A DNA stretch of 64,000 nucleotides from Pelagivirga sediminicola (GCF_003072125.1 NZ_QCYH01000002.1:473405-537404); one strand, 5' to 3'. Numbered from the stretch's first letter, positions 8,605 to 18,064 are shown. Notes: a model not told the origin generated them from the letters alone. Program-made: numbers and translations.

Positions 8605-9330
8605 TCAGAACTTGGCGGCGCCTTCGAGCCACTTGTCGATCAGCGCGTTCAGCGTGCCGTCATCCTTCATCTCGTCGATAGCGTCCGAGAACTTCTTGTT
8701 CAGCTCGGTGTCGCTCTTGCGGATGCCCAGCGCCATGCCCTCGCCCAGAAGAATGTCGTCGCCGACGATCATCAGGCCATCATCCTCTTCGGTGACGGGA
8801 ACGGCATAGGCCTTGTCCGACAGGACCGCGTCAGCCTCGCCGTTGCGCACGGCGGCCATGGTTTCCTCGGGCGTCGGGAATTCCAGCAGCGTGGCGCCGG
8901 ACGAGGCGACATGGCTGGACTGGATGGTGCTGGCCTGCGCCGCGACGATCGTGTCCGGGCTGGTCAGGTCCACGCCCTCGCGCGCGACCACGTAGGAGGA
9001 CGGGTCGGGTTGGGTGTAGTTGGAGGTGAAGTCGATATCCTTCTTGCGCTCTTCGGTGATCGACATGCCTGCGATGATCGCGTCATAGTTGCCCGAGGTC
9101 AGGTTCGGGATGATGCTGTCCCACTCGTTGGTGACCCATGTGCAGGTCAGCTCGGCACGCTTGCACAGCTCGTCACCCAGCTCGCGCTCGAACCCGTCGA
9201 CCTCGCCCGAATCGTTGACGAAGTTGAAGGGGGGATAGGCACCTTCGGTGCCGAGGCGGATGGTATCCTGCGCGAAGGCCGCGCCAGCGGTGAGGCTGGC
9301 CACAGCGGCGGCGATGATGAGGTTTTTCAT
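8605..9330 (-). CDS. amino acid-type ABC transporter substrate-binding protein
   Basis: This 241-residue periplasmic binding protein of the HisJ/SBP_bac_3 family has a signal peptide of about 19 residues ending in GAAFA. The mature start QDTIRLGTEGAYPPFNF is the family hallmark. A GFERELGDELCKRAE segment and a two-lobed arrangement follow, and the mature length is normal. The ATG at 9330 has a GGGAGAAA ribosome-binding site. It captures the substrate for the permeases and ATPase of the same operon. The ligand is probably a cationic amino compound, judged from the neighbouring gamma-glutamylation genes. Confidence 0.9.
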   Translation of the reverse strand: MKNLIIAAAVASLTAGAAFAQDTIRLGTEGAYPPFNFVNDSGEVDGFERELGDELCKRAELTCTWVTNEWDSIIPNLTSGNYDAIIAGMSITEERKKDIDFTSNYTQPDPSSYVVAREGVDLTSPDTIVAAQASTIQSSHVASSGATLLEFPTPEETMAAVRNGEADAVLSDKAYAVPVTEEDDGLMIVGDDILLGEGMALGIRKSDTELNKKFSDAIDEMKDDGTLNALIDKWLEGAAKF

Positions 9331-9358
9331 TGGTTTTCTCCCTTTGGTTGGTTGGGTT

Positions 9359-10135
9359 TCAGTCGGCCATGGTCGAGCTGAGAAACTGCCGTAGCCGCTC
9401 TGATCTGGGGGCGCCGAAAAGCGTTTCGGGATCGCCCTGTTCCTCGATAAGCCCCTGATGGAGAAAGACAACATGGTCACTCACATCGCGGGCCATCTTC
9501 ATGTCGTGGGTCACGATCATCATGGTGCGCCCCTCGGCGGCCAGATCCTTGATGACGCGGATGACTTCCTGTTCCAGTTCGGGATCCAGCGCCGATGTCG
9601 GCTCGTCGAAGAGCAGCGCCTCGGGCTCCATCGCCAGCGCGCGGGCGATGGCGGCGCGTTGCTGCTGGCCGCCCGAAAGCTGCGCGGGATAGGCATCGCA
9701 TTTGTCGCCGATCCCGACCTTCTCCAGATAGGCGCGGGCGGATTTCTCCACCTCGGCACGGGGGCGGCGCAGGACGGTGACGGGCGCTTCCATCACATTT
9801 TGCAGGATCGTCAGATGCGCCCACAGGTTGAACTGCTGGAACACCATGGCAAGGTTCGTGCGGATGCGCAGCACCTGCGCGGGATCGGCGGGCCGGCGGT
9901 TCAGGCCGCTGCCGGTCCAGCGCACAGGCTCGCCCTTGAACAGGATATCGCCCTGCTGGCTGTCCTCCAGAAGGTTGGCGCAGCGCAGGATGGTGGATTT
10001 GCCCGACCCCGACGAGCCGATCAGCGAGACGACATCGCCGCGCCGGGCGGTGATGGTCACGCCCTTGATGACTTCGAGCGAGCCGTAGGCCTTGTGCAGA
10101 TTGCTGATCTCGATGACGGGTGGCTCGGTGGTCAA
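9359..10135 (-). CDS. amino acid-type ABC transporter ATP-binding protein (HisP-like)
   Basis: This 258-residue ATPase energises the importer. It has the Walker A GSSGSGKST at 40-48, a Q-loop in VFQQFNLW, the signature LSGGQQQR, and the Walker B segment LLFDEPTSALD. It is the first gene of the leftward cluster. The start is TTG at 10135, eight bases after GAGGAA, with no better alternative. An inverted repeat at 10175-10188 lies in the presumed promoter region. Confidence 0.9.
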   Translation of the reverse strand: MTTEPPVIEISNLHKAYGSLEVIKGVTITARRGDVVSLIGSSGSGKSTILRCANLLEDSQQGDILFKGEPVRWTGSGLNRRPADPAQVLRIRTNLAMVFQQFNLWAHLTILQNVMEAPVTVLRRPRAEVEKSARAYLEKVGIGDKCDAYPAQLSGGQQQRAAIARALAMEPEALLFDEPTSALDPELEQEVIRVIKDLAAEGRTMMIVTHDMKMARDVSDHVVFLHQGLIEEQGDPETLFGAPRSERLRQFLSSTMAD

Positions 10136-10174
10136 GGGGCGGTGTTCCTCGCAGGGGGTATCTGTGCGTCAGTA

Positions 10175-10188
10175 GGGAATAAATTCCC
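10175..10188. promoter_or_regulatory. inverted repeat upstream of the amine importer operon
   Basis: GGGAAT-AA-ATTCCC is a perfect 6-bp inverted repeat with a two-base spacer. It sits about 40 bases upstream of the first gene of the ABC/ligase cluster. The place is right for an operator or part of a promoter, but no cognate regulator is visible. Confidence 0.35.
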
Positions 10189-10219
10189 GCGTTATGCAAT
10201 GGTCAATGCGGGATGCGAC

Positions 10220-10978
10220 TCAGTGGCGCGCCGCGTCCCGAGGGGGCGGCGGGTTCGGCACGGCGCGATATTCGGCCTTTGCAATCTGCACGACACCGTA
10301 GAGCGACAGCGCATCGCGTTCGGCGGGCGCAAGGGCGGCAATCGCATCTGCCAGCGCCTTGCGGATGCGTGGTGCGTCCTGCCCGCGGCCCGTGATGAAG
10401 GGCAGCGCGGGGGTGGTGGGCGCGGTGCGTCCGATCTCGCGCAGGCGCGCGGCATGGGGATCGTGCCGCTGGATCAATCGCCAAGTCACCGCGTCGACCG
10501 CCGCGATATCGGCGCGCCCTTCGGCCACGGCAAGGGTCGAGGCCCGGTGCCCGCCCGTCGCCAGCGTCCGGCTGAAGGCAAAGCCATGCGCGGCCGCGTG
10601 GGTCTGCGGCGCGGCCCAGCCCGATTGCGACAGCGCCTCGTTATACGCCAGAATGGCGTCCGCGAACTGGGCCGGCTGCGTGCGGGTGTCGTCGCTGCGG
10701 GTCACGAAAACGCTGTTGTAATGGCCGGGCGGGCAGCCGGGCAGATCGCAGTCGGGGGCGCCGATCAGCTGGACCTCGGCGTGCAGCCGTGTGCGATAGG
10801 GATAGCCGCAGGTCTGCGACAGGATCAGCGCGGGATCTTGCCAGTGCTGCCACAGATCGCCGCCGCGTGTCAGCGCCGCGGGCGCCGCGCAGGACAGGCG
10901 GCCGCGTATCTCGTGCCAGAGCCGGTCAAGGGCGGGCGCCGTTTCGGCGCGGTCATACATCGGCAGGCTGGCGATCAC
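10220..10978 (-). CDS. PhnD/SsuA-type phosphate/phosphonate substrate-binding-like protein
   Basis: This 252-residue protein resembles the PhnD-type binding-protein fold. Recognisable stretches are IASLPMYDR at the N-terminus, LILSQTCGYPYR, GHYNSVFVTRSDD, and a late AVDAVTWRLIQRHD segment around the ligand cleft. It has no signal peptide and no transporter genes beside it, so it may act in the cytoplasm or serve as an orphan receptor. It is followed nine bases upstream by a TerB-family gene in the same direction, so co-transcription is likely. The ligand cannot be inferred. Confidence 0.7.
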   Translation of the reverse strand: MIASLPMYDRAETAPALDRLWHEIRGRLSCAAPAALTRGGDLWQHWQDPALILSQTCGYPYRTRLHAEVQLIGAPDCDLPGCPPGHYNSVFVTRSDDTRTQPAQFADAILAYNEALSQSGWAAPQTHAAAHGFAFSRTLATGGHRASTLAVAEGRADIAAVDAVTWRLIQRHDPHAARLREIGRTAPTTPALPFITGRGQDAPRIRKALADAIAALAPAERDALSLYGVVQIAKAEYRAVPNPPPPRDAARH

Positions 10979-10987
10979 GGGCGGCGC

Positions 10988-11431
10988 CTATTTTTGCGAC
11001 GCCTCGACGCGCTGGCGGGCGGCGGCGCTGTCCACGTCGTTCACGCCCAGAAGGCTGGCGGTCATGCGCAGCAGGGCATTTTCCGGATCGGCCCGCTCGC
11101 CATCTGCCAGAACGACCTGCCACAGCGCCTCGACCACCTTCGTGCGGTCCTCGTAGGGCACCGCATCCTTGATCGCGCGGGTGAAACGGACGGTGTCGGG
11201 CGCCTGCGCCTCGGCCTGCTCGCCCTCGCGGCGCAGATCGGACGCCGCGGCGGCATCAAGGCCATAGCGGGTGGACAGGATGCGGTCGATCCGCTTGATC
11301 TCGGCCGGGGCATAGTCGCCATCGGTGCACGCGGCGCGCACCAGAAGGGCGGACAGCGCAAGGCGCGCGTCGGTTTCGGTCAGGGGCTCGGCATCGGACC
11401 CGGTGAGGCGCTTGAAGATGTCTGCTATCAT
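10988..11431 (-). CDS. TerB-family protein (first of two)
   Basis: This 147-residue all-helical protein has the TerB/DjlA-like pattern. ALSALLVRAACTDGDYAPAEIKRIDRIL resembles the first helices with their acidic metal-binding residues, and VVEALWQVVLADGERADPENALLRM repeats the pattern. TerB-like proteins occur in tellurite-resistance and membrane stress complexes, but here no other ter genes are present. A paralogue lies upstream at 11498. Its role is unknown. Confidence 0.8.
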   Translation of the reverse strand: MIADIFKRLTGSDAEPLTETDARLALSALLVRAACTDGDYAPAEIKRIDRILSTRYGLDAAAASDLRREGEQAEAQAPDTVRFTRAIKDAVPYEDRTKVVEALWQVVLADGERADPENALLRMTASLLGVNDVDSAAARQRVEASQK

Positions 11432-11497
11432 GGAGACGGATATATCGCGCCGGGCGCGAAGGTCAAAACACTAATGCGTTTGCCTTATCATTTGCCG

Positions 11498-11935
11498 TCA
11501 GAGCGGCGCGGCGCGGGTCTGGGCGGCGTCGCAATCGGCCTTGGTCAGGCCAAGCGCCTCGCGCACCTGCACGACAATGGCCATTTCCGAGTCGCTGGGT
11601 CTGCCATCGGCCAGCATCACCTGCCACAGCGCCTCATGCGCCTCGATTCGCGCCTCGAAGCTGACGGTCTCGCGAATGAGGGTGGCGAATTTGCGCGTCG
11701 TCGGCGCCTCTGCCTCGATCTTCTCGCAGGTCGCGCGCATCTTGGCGGCGTCGATCGGGCCCAGCCCGTTCATGCGCGCCAGCAAAAGGTCGATGCGGCT
11801 GATTTCCTCGACCTCGTACCGCTCGTCGGCCTTGGCCACGCGCACCATCAGCGCACCCAGCGCCAGACGCGCGTCCGGGTCCGGCAGCGGCTCAGAGGGA
11901 TCGCCCTTGAAGAGGTTCAGGATACGCGACAGCAT
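11498..11935 (-). CDS. TerB-family protein (second of two)
   Basis: This 145-residue protein is clearly homologous to the neighbour at 10988, with the same layout: ALGALMVRVAKADERYEVEEISRIDLLL, then AHEALWQVMLADGRPSDSEMAIV. The start is ATG at 11935 (MLSRILNLFKGD); the longer upstream reading lacks family resemblance. The pair looks like a local duplication. The gene is divergent from the ClC transporter at 12183 across 247 bases. The function is unknown beyond the TerB fold. Confidence 0.8.
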   Translation of the reverse strand: MLSRILNLFKGDPSEPLPDPDARLALGALMVRVAKADERYEVEEISRIDLLLARMNGLGPIDAAKMRATCEKIEAEAPTTRKFATLIRETVSFEARIEAHEALWQVMLADGRPSDSEMAIVVQVREALGLTKADCDAAQTRAAPL

Positions 11936-12182
11936 GGCGCTACGTTTAACGGCCCCGCACGGCAGGGCAAGCGTTTTCGCCGCGGTGGCAGATCTGCGAC
12001 GATCATTCGCGCCCGATCCTCGCCACATTGGCAGAAGCCATTGCTGCTTCGCCCCTCGCGATTTCATCGCCGCAAGACGCCGAAATGGGTGTGGCAAAGG
12101 GTGTTACGGTCCGCGGCGATCTGCGTTAGGGTCGGCTGGCCGCGATGTGCGCGCCCCATTTTTTCGAGACCCGACATGAGAC

Positions 12183-13871
12183 ATGAGCACGTCTGACCCT
12201 TCCTTCGCCGCGCGCACGCTCGCTGACATGCGCCGCGCGGCGCGTCATGCGTGGCATATCCTGCTGACGCGCGGACCCAGCCAGTTCCAGTTCTGGCTGA
12301 TCGCGCTTTTCATCGGGATCGTGGCGGGCTTTGCGGCGCTCGTGTTCCGCAAGGGAATCGACTGGCTGCAGGTCTCTCTGTATGGCGTGGGCGATCCGCG
12401 GAACCTGAACACCTTTGCCGAGGCGCTGCCGTGGTACTGGATTCTGGTGATCCCCATTGTCGGCGGTCTGGCGGTGGGCATCATCCTCAACCGGTTCACA
12501 CCGGACGGGCGGGTGCGCGCGGTGGCCGATGTCATCAGCGGCGCCGCCCTGGACAATGGCCGGGTCGAGCGGCGGGCCGGTCTTGCCTCGGCGGCGGCGT
12601 CGCTGATCACGCTTGGAACGGGCGGTTCTTCGGGCCGCGAGGGGCCGGTGGTGCACCTTGCCGGCATCATCTCCACATGGGTAAGCGAGCGCATCAATGC
12701 GAGCGGCGTGAACGGGCGTGTCCTGCTCGGCTGCGCGGTCGCGGCGGGGGTGTCGGCATCGTTCAACGCGCCCATCGCCGGGGCGCTTTTCGCGCTGGAG
12801 GTGGTGCTGCGCCACTTTGCCATACAGGCCTTCGCGCCCATTGCCATTGCCAGCGTCGCGGGGACCGTGATCAACCGGCTGGAGTTCGGCGATATCACCG
12901 AATTCACCCTGCCGGTCGCATCGACACTGGAATTCTACGTGGAACTGCCCGCCTTCCTGATCCTCGGGCTGATCTGCGGCGTGGTCGCGGCGGTGCTGAT
13001 CCGCGCGGTGTTCTTTGCCGAGGATATGGGCGACGATCTGTGCCGCCGTCTGCATGTTCCCGGCTGGCTGCGCCCGGCCATCGCGGGCGCGATGCTGGGC
13101 GGCATGGCGATCGCGTTTCCCCATATCATCGGCGTCGGATACGAGACGACGGCGGCGGCCCTGTCAGGCCATCTGCTGCTGAACGAGGCGATCGTTTTTG
13201 CCGTGCTGAAGGTGGCCGCCGTGGCGATCACGCTGGGCGGGCGGATGGGGGGCGGCATCTTCTCGCCGTCGCTGATGCTGGGGGCGCTGACGGGGCTGGC
13301 CTTCGGGCTGATCGCGACGTCGATATTTCCCAACGTGTCCGGCGCGCACACGATCTATGCGCTGGCCGGCATGGGCGCCGTCGCGGCGGCGGTGCTGGGC
13401 GCGCCGATCTCGACCACGCTGATCGTGTTCGAGCTGACCGGCGACTGGCAGATCGGGATCGCGGTGATGGTCGCGGTCTCGACCTCGACGGCGCTGGGCG
13501 CGCGGTTGGTGACACGCTCGTTCTTCCTGACGCAGCTCAAGCGCCGCGGCATCCACCTGGCCGAGGGGCCGCAGGCCTATCTGCTGTCGATGACGGGCGT
13601 GGCCGGCCTGATCCGGCCCGCGAGTGACGACAGCGCGCCGGATGAGGATGTCTGCCGCGCGATGATCGACAAGGGGATCTACAGCGATATCGGATCCACG
13701 CTGGAGACCGCGATGCCGCTGTTCGAGGCGCATGCAGTGAACTACATCCCGGTCATCGCCCAAGGAACCGGCGACGCGCAGCCCGTCTATAAGGGCGTGC
13801 TGTATCACGTCGACGCGCTGAAAGCCTATAACCTCGCGCTGGCGACGTTGTCGCGCGAGGAACACGGGTAG
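12183..13871 (+). CDS. ClC-family chloride channel or H+/Cl- antiporter
   Basis: This 562-residue membrane protein has about ten hydrophobic segments. The selectivity motif GSSGREGP is at 148-155 with the gating glutamate E153, and a later GGRMGGGIFSPSLMLGA supplies the second pore motif. A C-terminal cytoplasmic part (about 470-562) has CBS-like pattern (NYIPVIAQ, KGVLYHVDALKAY) but only about one full repeat is obvious. Roles in the family include chloride homeostasis and acid resistance. The next gene on the same strand is far away, so it is probably monocistronic. Confidence 0.92.
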   Translation: MSTSDPSFAARTLADMRRAARHAWHILLTRGPSQFQFWLIALFIGIVAGFAALVFRKGIDWLQVSLYGVGDPRNLNTFAEALPWYWILVIPIVGGLAVGIILNRFTPDGRVRAVADVISGAALDNGRVERRAGLASAAASLITLGTGGSSGREGPVVHLAGIISTWVSERINASGVNGRVLLGCAVAAGVSASFNAPIAGALFALEVVLRHFAIQAFAPIAIASVAGTVINRLEFGDITEFTLPVASTLEFYVELPAFLILGLICGVVAAVLIRAVFFAEDMGDDLCRRLHVPGWLRPAIAGAMLGGMAIAFPHIIGVGYETTAAALSGHLLLNEAIVFAVLKVAAVAITLGGRMGGGIFSPSLMLGALTGLAFGLIATSIFPNVSGAHTIYALAGMGAVAAAVLGAPISTTLIVFELTGDWQIGIAVMVAVSTSTALGARLVTRSFFLTQLKRRGIHLAEGPQAYLLSMTGVAGLIRPASDDSAPDEDVCRAMIDKGIYSDIGSTLETAMPLFEAHAVNYIPVIAQGTGDAQPVYKGVLYHVDALKAYNLALATLSREEHG

Positions 13872-13894
13872 GGCGCATTGGCGCAGCCGCAGTT

Positions 13895-13957
13895 GGGGGC
13901 GTCGCCCCCGCCGCCCTGCGGGCGCCTCCCCCAGGATATTTGACGCAAGAAGAAGGC
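13895..13957. repeat. Rhodobacteraceae-type intergenic repeat, copy 1
   Basis: A perfect 6-bp hairpin (GGGGGC-GTC-GCCCCC, 13895-13909) is followed by a second small hairpin (CGCCC-TGC-GGGCG) and a conserved tail at 13934-13957 beginning GGATATTTGACGC. The tail matches 21 of 24 bases with a second copy at 34226-34249. From memory, similar 'cccccaggatattt...caagaagaagg' elements are widespread between genes in this family. Placed just after the ClC stop codon, it may act as a terminator. Confidence 0.6.
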
Positions 13958-13983
13958 GCGCCGAGCGCCAGATCCCGGCGGTG

Positions 13984-14325
13984 TCAGACCCGCTCGACCG
14001 CGATCAGATCGCCGGTGTGAAAGGCAAGATGGCCCTTGATGCGATCCACCTCCGGATTGGGTGCCTCATAGCACCATGCAGCGTTTTCGATCGTGCGGCT
14101 TTTGGTGACGATCGAAAAATAGCTGGCCGTGCCCTTGGCCGGGCAGACGGTGCTGTGCGCGCTGGGATCGAGAAAGGCCATCGCGATATCGGCGCGGGGG
14201 AAATAGATCACTGGCGCGCGGCCCTCTTCGGCCAGCTCCAGTGCGTTGCGGCTTTCGCCGATGACGGCGCCGCCGGCACGGACGGTCCATGTTCCGGCGG
14301 CCTCGCTGATGGTGATATCGGTCAT
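13984..14325 (-). CDS. DUF427 domain protein
   Basis: This 113-residue protein is of the DUF427 family, whose biochemical role is not established. Typical segments are GAVIGESRNALELAEEGRAPVIYFPRADI, the CPAKGTASYFSI core, and AAWCYEAPNPEVDRIKGHLAFH with its conserved tryptophan and tyrosine. The length is normal for a single-domain member. It is encoded alone between the repeat element and the aminopeptidase gene, and could be co-transcribed with neither. Confidence 0.88.
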   Translation of the reverse strand: MTDITISEAAGTWTVRAGGAVIGESRNALELAEEGRAPVIYFPRADIAMAFLDPSAHSTVCPAKGTASYFSIVTKSRTIENAAWCYEAPNPEVDRIKGHLAFHTGDLIAVERV

Positions 14326-14402
14326 AGGGGTGCCTTTCGTTGATCGTGGCGGCCAGAATGGCGCGTTTTCGGAGTTTTTACCAGCGCGATGTCGCGCCCG
14401 GC

Positions 14403-16190
14403 TTACAGCGGCTCGGTCGCCTGCGCGAGCCAGGCGGCCGCGTCCGGGCCAAGGCGCGGCGTGACCTTTTCGCGGCAGGCGGCGTGATAGCCGTTGAGCC
14501 AGTCGATTTCGGCCCTGCTCATCATCGTCTTGTCGATCAGGCGCCTGTCGATGGGCACGAAATTCAGCGTCTCGAAACTGAGCTTGTCCTCGGCGCCGTC
14601 GGCCTTTTGCACGACGATCAGGTTCTCGATGCGGATGCCGAAATGCCCCTCACGGTAATAGCCGGGCTCGTTCGACAGGATCATGCCGGGGGCGAGCGTC
14701 ACCTCGCTGGCGCGGCTGATGCGCTGCGGGCCCTCATGCACGCACATGTAGACGCCGACGCCGTGGCCGGTACCATGGGCATAGTCCTGATCGGCCAGCC
14801 ACAGCGGATAGCGCGCGATGGCGTCGATGTCGCGGCCCGCAATGCCCTTGGGAAAACGCAGGCGGCTGATGGCGATCATGCCTTGCAGCACGCGGGTGAA
14901 GGCCGCGCGCTCATCCTCGCCAACCGCGCCCATGGGCAGCGTGCGGGTGATGTCGGTCGTGCCGTCCAGATATTGCCCGCCGCCGTCCAGCACCAGCAGA
15001 TCGCCATCGGTCAGCGTGCGGTTCGACGTCTCGGACACGCGGTAATGCGGCAGCGCGCCGTGGGGGCCGGCGCCCGCGATGGTCTCAAAGCTGATATCCA
15101 GCAGCTTGCCGGTGTCGCGGCGCGCCTGTTCCAGCCGTTTCACCACGTCGATCTCGGTGATCGTGCCGGGAGCTTGCTGGTCATACCACGTCAGGAATTC
15201 GCAAAGCGCCGCGCCGTCGCGCAGATGCGCCTCGCGCGTGGCTGCGATCTCGCCCTTCGTCTTGCAGGCCTTGGGCAGGATGCAGGGATCGGCGGCGAAG
15301 GCGGGGGTGATGCCCGCCTCTTCCAGCACGGTGACGATGGCCACCGGAACGCTCGCCGGATCGACGCGCACGGGGCTGAGCAGGATCGTGAGCGCGGCGA
15401 CAAAGCCGGTATCGGGATGCGCGCTGACGCCGTCCTCGGTGCAGTTCGGCGGCAGATCGTCCAGCTTGGCGGGATGCGTGTAAAGCTCGACCCGCGCATC
15501 GTCATGCAGCACGGCAAAGGCTTGCGGGATCGGGTTGCGCGGGATGTCCGAGCCGCGGATGTTCAGCAGCCACGCGATGCTGTCGGGCAGCGTCAGGATG
15601 GCGGCGCGGTGGCCTGCCTTGCGCAGGGTTTCGGCCAGTTCGACGCGTTTTTCGGCGCTGGTCTTGCCGGCCAGATCGTCGGGATAGGCGGTGATCGCGC
15701 CGCTCGGCGGGGCAGGGCGATCCTGCCAGATGGCGTCGATCAGGTTGTCATGGGCCACGGGCGCGATGTTCGAGCCCTCCAGCGCCTCGGCCAGATCGGC
15801 GATCTCCTTGTGCGTGTGCAGCCAAGGATCAAAGCCCAGCCTGCCGCCGCCCGGCAGCGCCTCCTTCAGCCAATCCGCCAGCTTGGTTTCGGGCCAGTCA
15901 ACGGGCTGAAACGCCTCCGCGTCGGTCTGCACGCGGATCTGGCTGCGATAGCGGCCATCGACGAAAACGCCCGCCCGGCCCGCGGTGATGGCGGCAAAGC
16001 CCGCCGAGCCGGTGAAGCCGGTGAGCCATGCCAGCCGCTCGTCGCCCGGCGCCACGTATTCGCCCTGATGCACGTCCGCGCGGGGTACCAGCCAGCCGTC
16101 CAGATCGGCGCCCGTCATTTCGGCGCGCAAATCGGCGAGGCGGGGCGGACCCTGTTCGGGGCGCGCCTTTTCGGAGAACGTTTGAAACAT
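14403..16190 (-). CDS. aminopeptidase P family (M24B) metallopeptidase
   Basis: This 595-residue cytosolic enzyme of the long Xaa-Pro aminopeptidase form has two creatinase-like N-terminal domains and a C-terminal pita-bread domain. The two metal-binding aspartates are in DGGGQYLDGTTDITRT. Other ligands are the histidine in AHGTGHGVGVYMCVHEGP, the glutamate in SNEPGYYREGHFGIRIEN and its final IEN glutamate. It releases N-terminal residues preceding proline. Its ATG shares one base with the cobT stop (TGATG), so it is translated with cobT although the functions are unrelated. Confidence 0.92.
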   Translation of the reverse strand: MFQTFSEKARPEQGPPRLADLRAEMTGADLDGWLVPRADVHQGEYVAPGDERLAWLTGFTGSAGFAAITAGRAGVFVDGRYRSQIRVQTDAEAFQPVDWPETKLADWLKEALPGGGRLGFDPWLHTHKEIADLAEALEGSNIAPVAHDNLIDAIWQDRPAPPSGAITAYPDDLAGKTSAEKRVELAETLRKAGHRAAILTLPDSIAWLLNIRGSDIPRNPIPQAFAVLHDDARVELYTHPAKLDDLPPNCTEDGVSAHPDTGFVAALTILLSPVRVDPASVPVAIVTVLEEAGITPAFAADPCILPKACKTKGEIAATREAHLRDGAALCEFLTWYDQQAPGTITEIDVVKRLEQARRDTGKLLDISFETIAGAGPHGALPHYRVSETSNRTLTDGDLLVLDGGGQYLDGTTDITRTLPMGAVGEDERAAFTRVLQGMIAISRLRFPKGIAGRDIDAIARYPLWLADQDYAHGTGHGVGVYMCVHEGPQRISRASEVTLAPGMILSNEPGYYREGHFGIRIENLIVVQKADGAEDKLSFETLNFVPIDRRLIDKTMMSRAEIDWLNGYHAACREKVTPRLGPDAAAWLAQATEPL

Positions 16191-18064
16191 CAGGAAACCT
16201 TTCGTATGCCCATCACGCGGGCGCGCGCGCGCGGATCCTTGTCGAAGAGCGCGGCCAGCTGCTCGGTCATCGCGCCGGCCAGCTGATCGACATCCGTGAT
16301 CGTCACCGCGCGGTCGTAATAGCGCGTGACGTCATGGCCTATGCCGATCGCCAGAAGCTCGACCGCCTTGCGTTTCTCGACCATGCCGATCACGTCGCGC
16401 AGGTGCTTTTCAAGATAGTTGGCGGGATTGACGCTGAGCGTGCTGTCATCGACGGGGGCGCCATCGGAGATCACCATCAGGATCTTGCGCGCCTCGCGCC
16501 GCGACATCATCCGCCGATGCGCCCATTCCAGCGCCTCGCCGTCGATATTCTCCTTGAGCAGCCCTTCCTTCATCATCAGGCCGAGGTTCTGGCGCGTGCG
16601 CCGCATCGGCGAGTCGGCGGATTTGTAGATGATGTGGCGCAGGTCATTGAGCCGCCCGGGCAGTTGCGGGCGCCCTTCGCCCAGCCACGCCTCGCGGCTC
16701 TGGCCGCCCTTCCAGGCGCGGGTGGTGAAGCCGAGGATTTCGACCTTGACGTTGCAACGCTCCAGCGTGCGCGCGAGGACATCGGCGCAGATCGCAGCGA
16801 TGCTGATCGGGCGGCCGCGCATGGAGCCGGAATTGTCCAGCAGCAGCGTCACGACCGTGTCGCGAAACTCGGTATCCTTCTCGACCTTGAAGCTGAGCGG
16901 CGTCGTCGGGCTGGCCACGATGCGGGCAAGGCGGCCGGCATCCAGGATGCCTTCCTCGCGGTCGAATTCCCAGCTGCGGCTCTGCTGCGCCTGCAGGCGG
17001 CGCTGCAGCTTGTTGGCAAGGCGGCTGACGGCGCCCTTCAGCGGCTCAAGCTGCTGGTCGAGATAGGCGCGCAGGCGCTCCAGCTCGACCGGTTCGGCCA
17101 GATCCTCGGCGTGGATTTCCTCATCGAATTCAGTGGTATAGACCTGATAGTTCGGGTCCGCATCCGAGATGGGCTGGGGCGCGGGCGGCTCCATCGGGGC
17201 GTCGCCTTCGGGCAGGTCGGCCTCTTCGCCGGCCTCCTGATCGGCCATGTCGTCCATGCTGACCTGCGCCTGGGACGCGTCCTGTTGGTCCTCCTGGCTT
17301 TGCTCGGCGTCGGCCTCGGCGTCGTCGGTATCGTCCTGATCCTGGCCGGCGCTGTCGGGCTCTTCCTCGCCGGTTTCCTCCTCGGCCTGATCGTCCTGCT
17401 CGTCATCCTCGGCGTCCGGATCATCGCCCAGCTGATCGCCATATCCCAGATCCTCGATCACCTTGCGCGCGAATTTGGCAAAGGCGGATTGGTCGGCCAG
17501 CGTCTCCTGCAGGTTTTCCAGCGTCTCGCCGGCCTCGCCCTCGATGAAGCCGCGCCAAAGCTCCATGACGTTCTGCGCGCCTTCGGGCAGGGGGCGGCCG
17601 GTGGCAAGATGGCGGACAAGATAACCGGCGGCCGCGTGAAGCGGTGCATCGGCCGGATCGGTGATCTGCGCATAGCCCAGACGCGCGGCCTCGGCGGCGA
17701 TCTTGGCGTCGATATTGCTGGCCGTGCCGGGCATCGCGCGCGCGCCCACCGCCTCGCAACGCGCCGTCTCCATCGCCTCGTAGATGTCGCGGGCCATGGC
17801 GCCGGGGGGGACGTATTTCGCGTGGGTCTTGTTGTCGTGATACTTGTGCCGCATCGCCAGCGCATCGGCGGTGCCGCGCGCGTGCAGCACCTCGTCGCGG
17901 GTCATGCGGCGGCTGATCTGGGGCAGGCGCATGGACTCGCCCGACACGCCCGAGGGATCGACCGAGTAGCTGACATTCAGATCCCGGTCGCCCGACAGGA
18001 CCTTGGTCGCCTCGGCGAGGGCCTTCTTGAACGGATCGGCGGGATTGTCGGTGGGTTTTTTCAT
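16190..18064 (-). CDS. cobT: aerobic cobaltochelatase subunit CobT
   Basis: This 624-residue subunit of the ATP-dependent chelatase helps insert cobalt into hydrogenobyrinic acid a,c-diamide. The N-terminal CobT domain (1-200) is followed by a very acidic low-complexity linker (about 210-320) and a C-terminal von Willebrand A domain whose MIDAS motif DNSGS is at 410-414. The length and order are typical. It lies 76 bases downstream of cobS in the same direction. The large subunit gene cobN is not in this window. Confidence 0.95.
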   Translation of the reverse strand: MKKPTDNPADPFKKALAEATKVLSGDRDLNVSYSVDPSGVSGESMRLPQISRRMTRDEVLHARGTADALAMRHKYHDNKTHAKYVPPGAMARDIYEAMETARCEAVGARAMPGTASNIDAKIAAEAARLGYAQITDPADAPLHAAAGYLVRHLATGRPLPEGAQNVMELWRGFIEGEAGETLENLQETLADQSAFAKFARKVIEDLGYGDQLGDDPDAEDDEQDDQAEEETGEEEPDSAGQDQDDTDDAEADAEQSQEDQQDASQAQVSMDDMADQEAGEEADLPEGDAPMEPPAPQPISDADPNYQVYTTEFDEEIHAEDLAEPVELERLRAYLDQQLEPLKGAVSRLANKLQRRLQAQQSRSWEFDREEGILDAGRLARIVASPTTPLSFKVEKDTEFRDTVVTLLLDNSGSMRGRPISIAAICADVLARTLERCNVKVEILGFTTRAWKGGQSREAWLGEGRPQLPGRLNDLRHIIYKSADSPMRRTRQNLGLMMKEGLLKENIDGEALEWAHRRMMSRREARKILMVISDGAPVDDSTLSVNPANYLEKHLRDVIGMVEKRKAVELLAIGIGHDVTRYYDRAVTITDVDQLAGAMTEQLAALFDKDPRARARVMGIRKVS

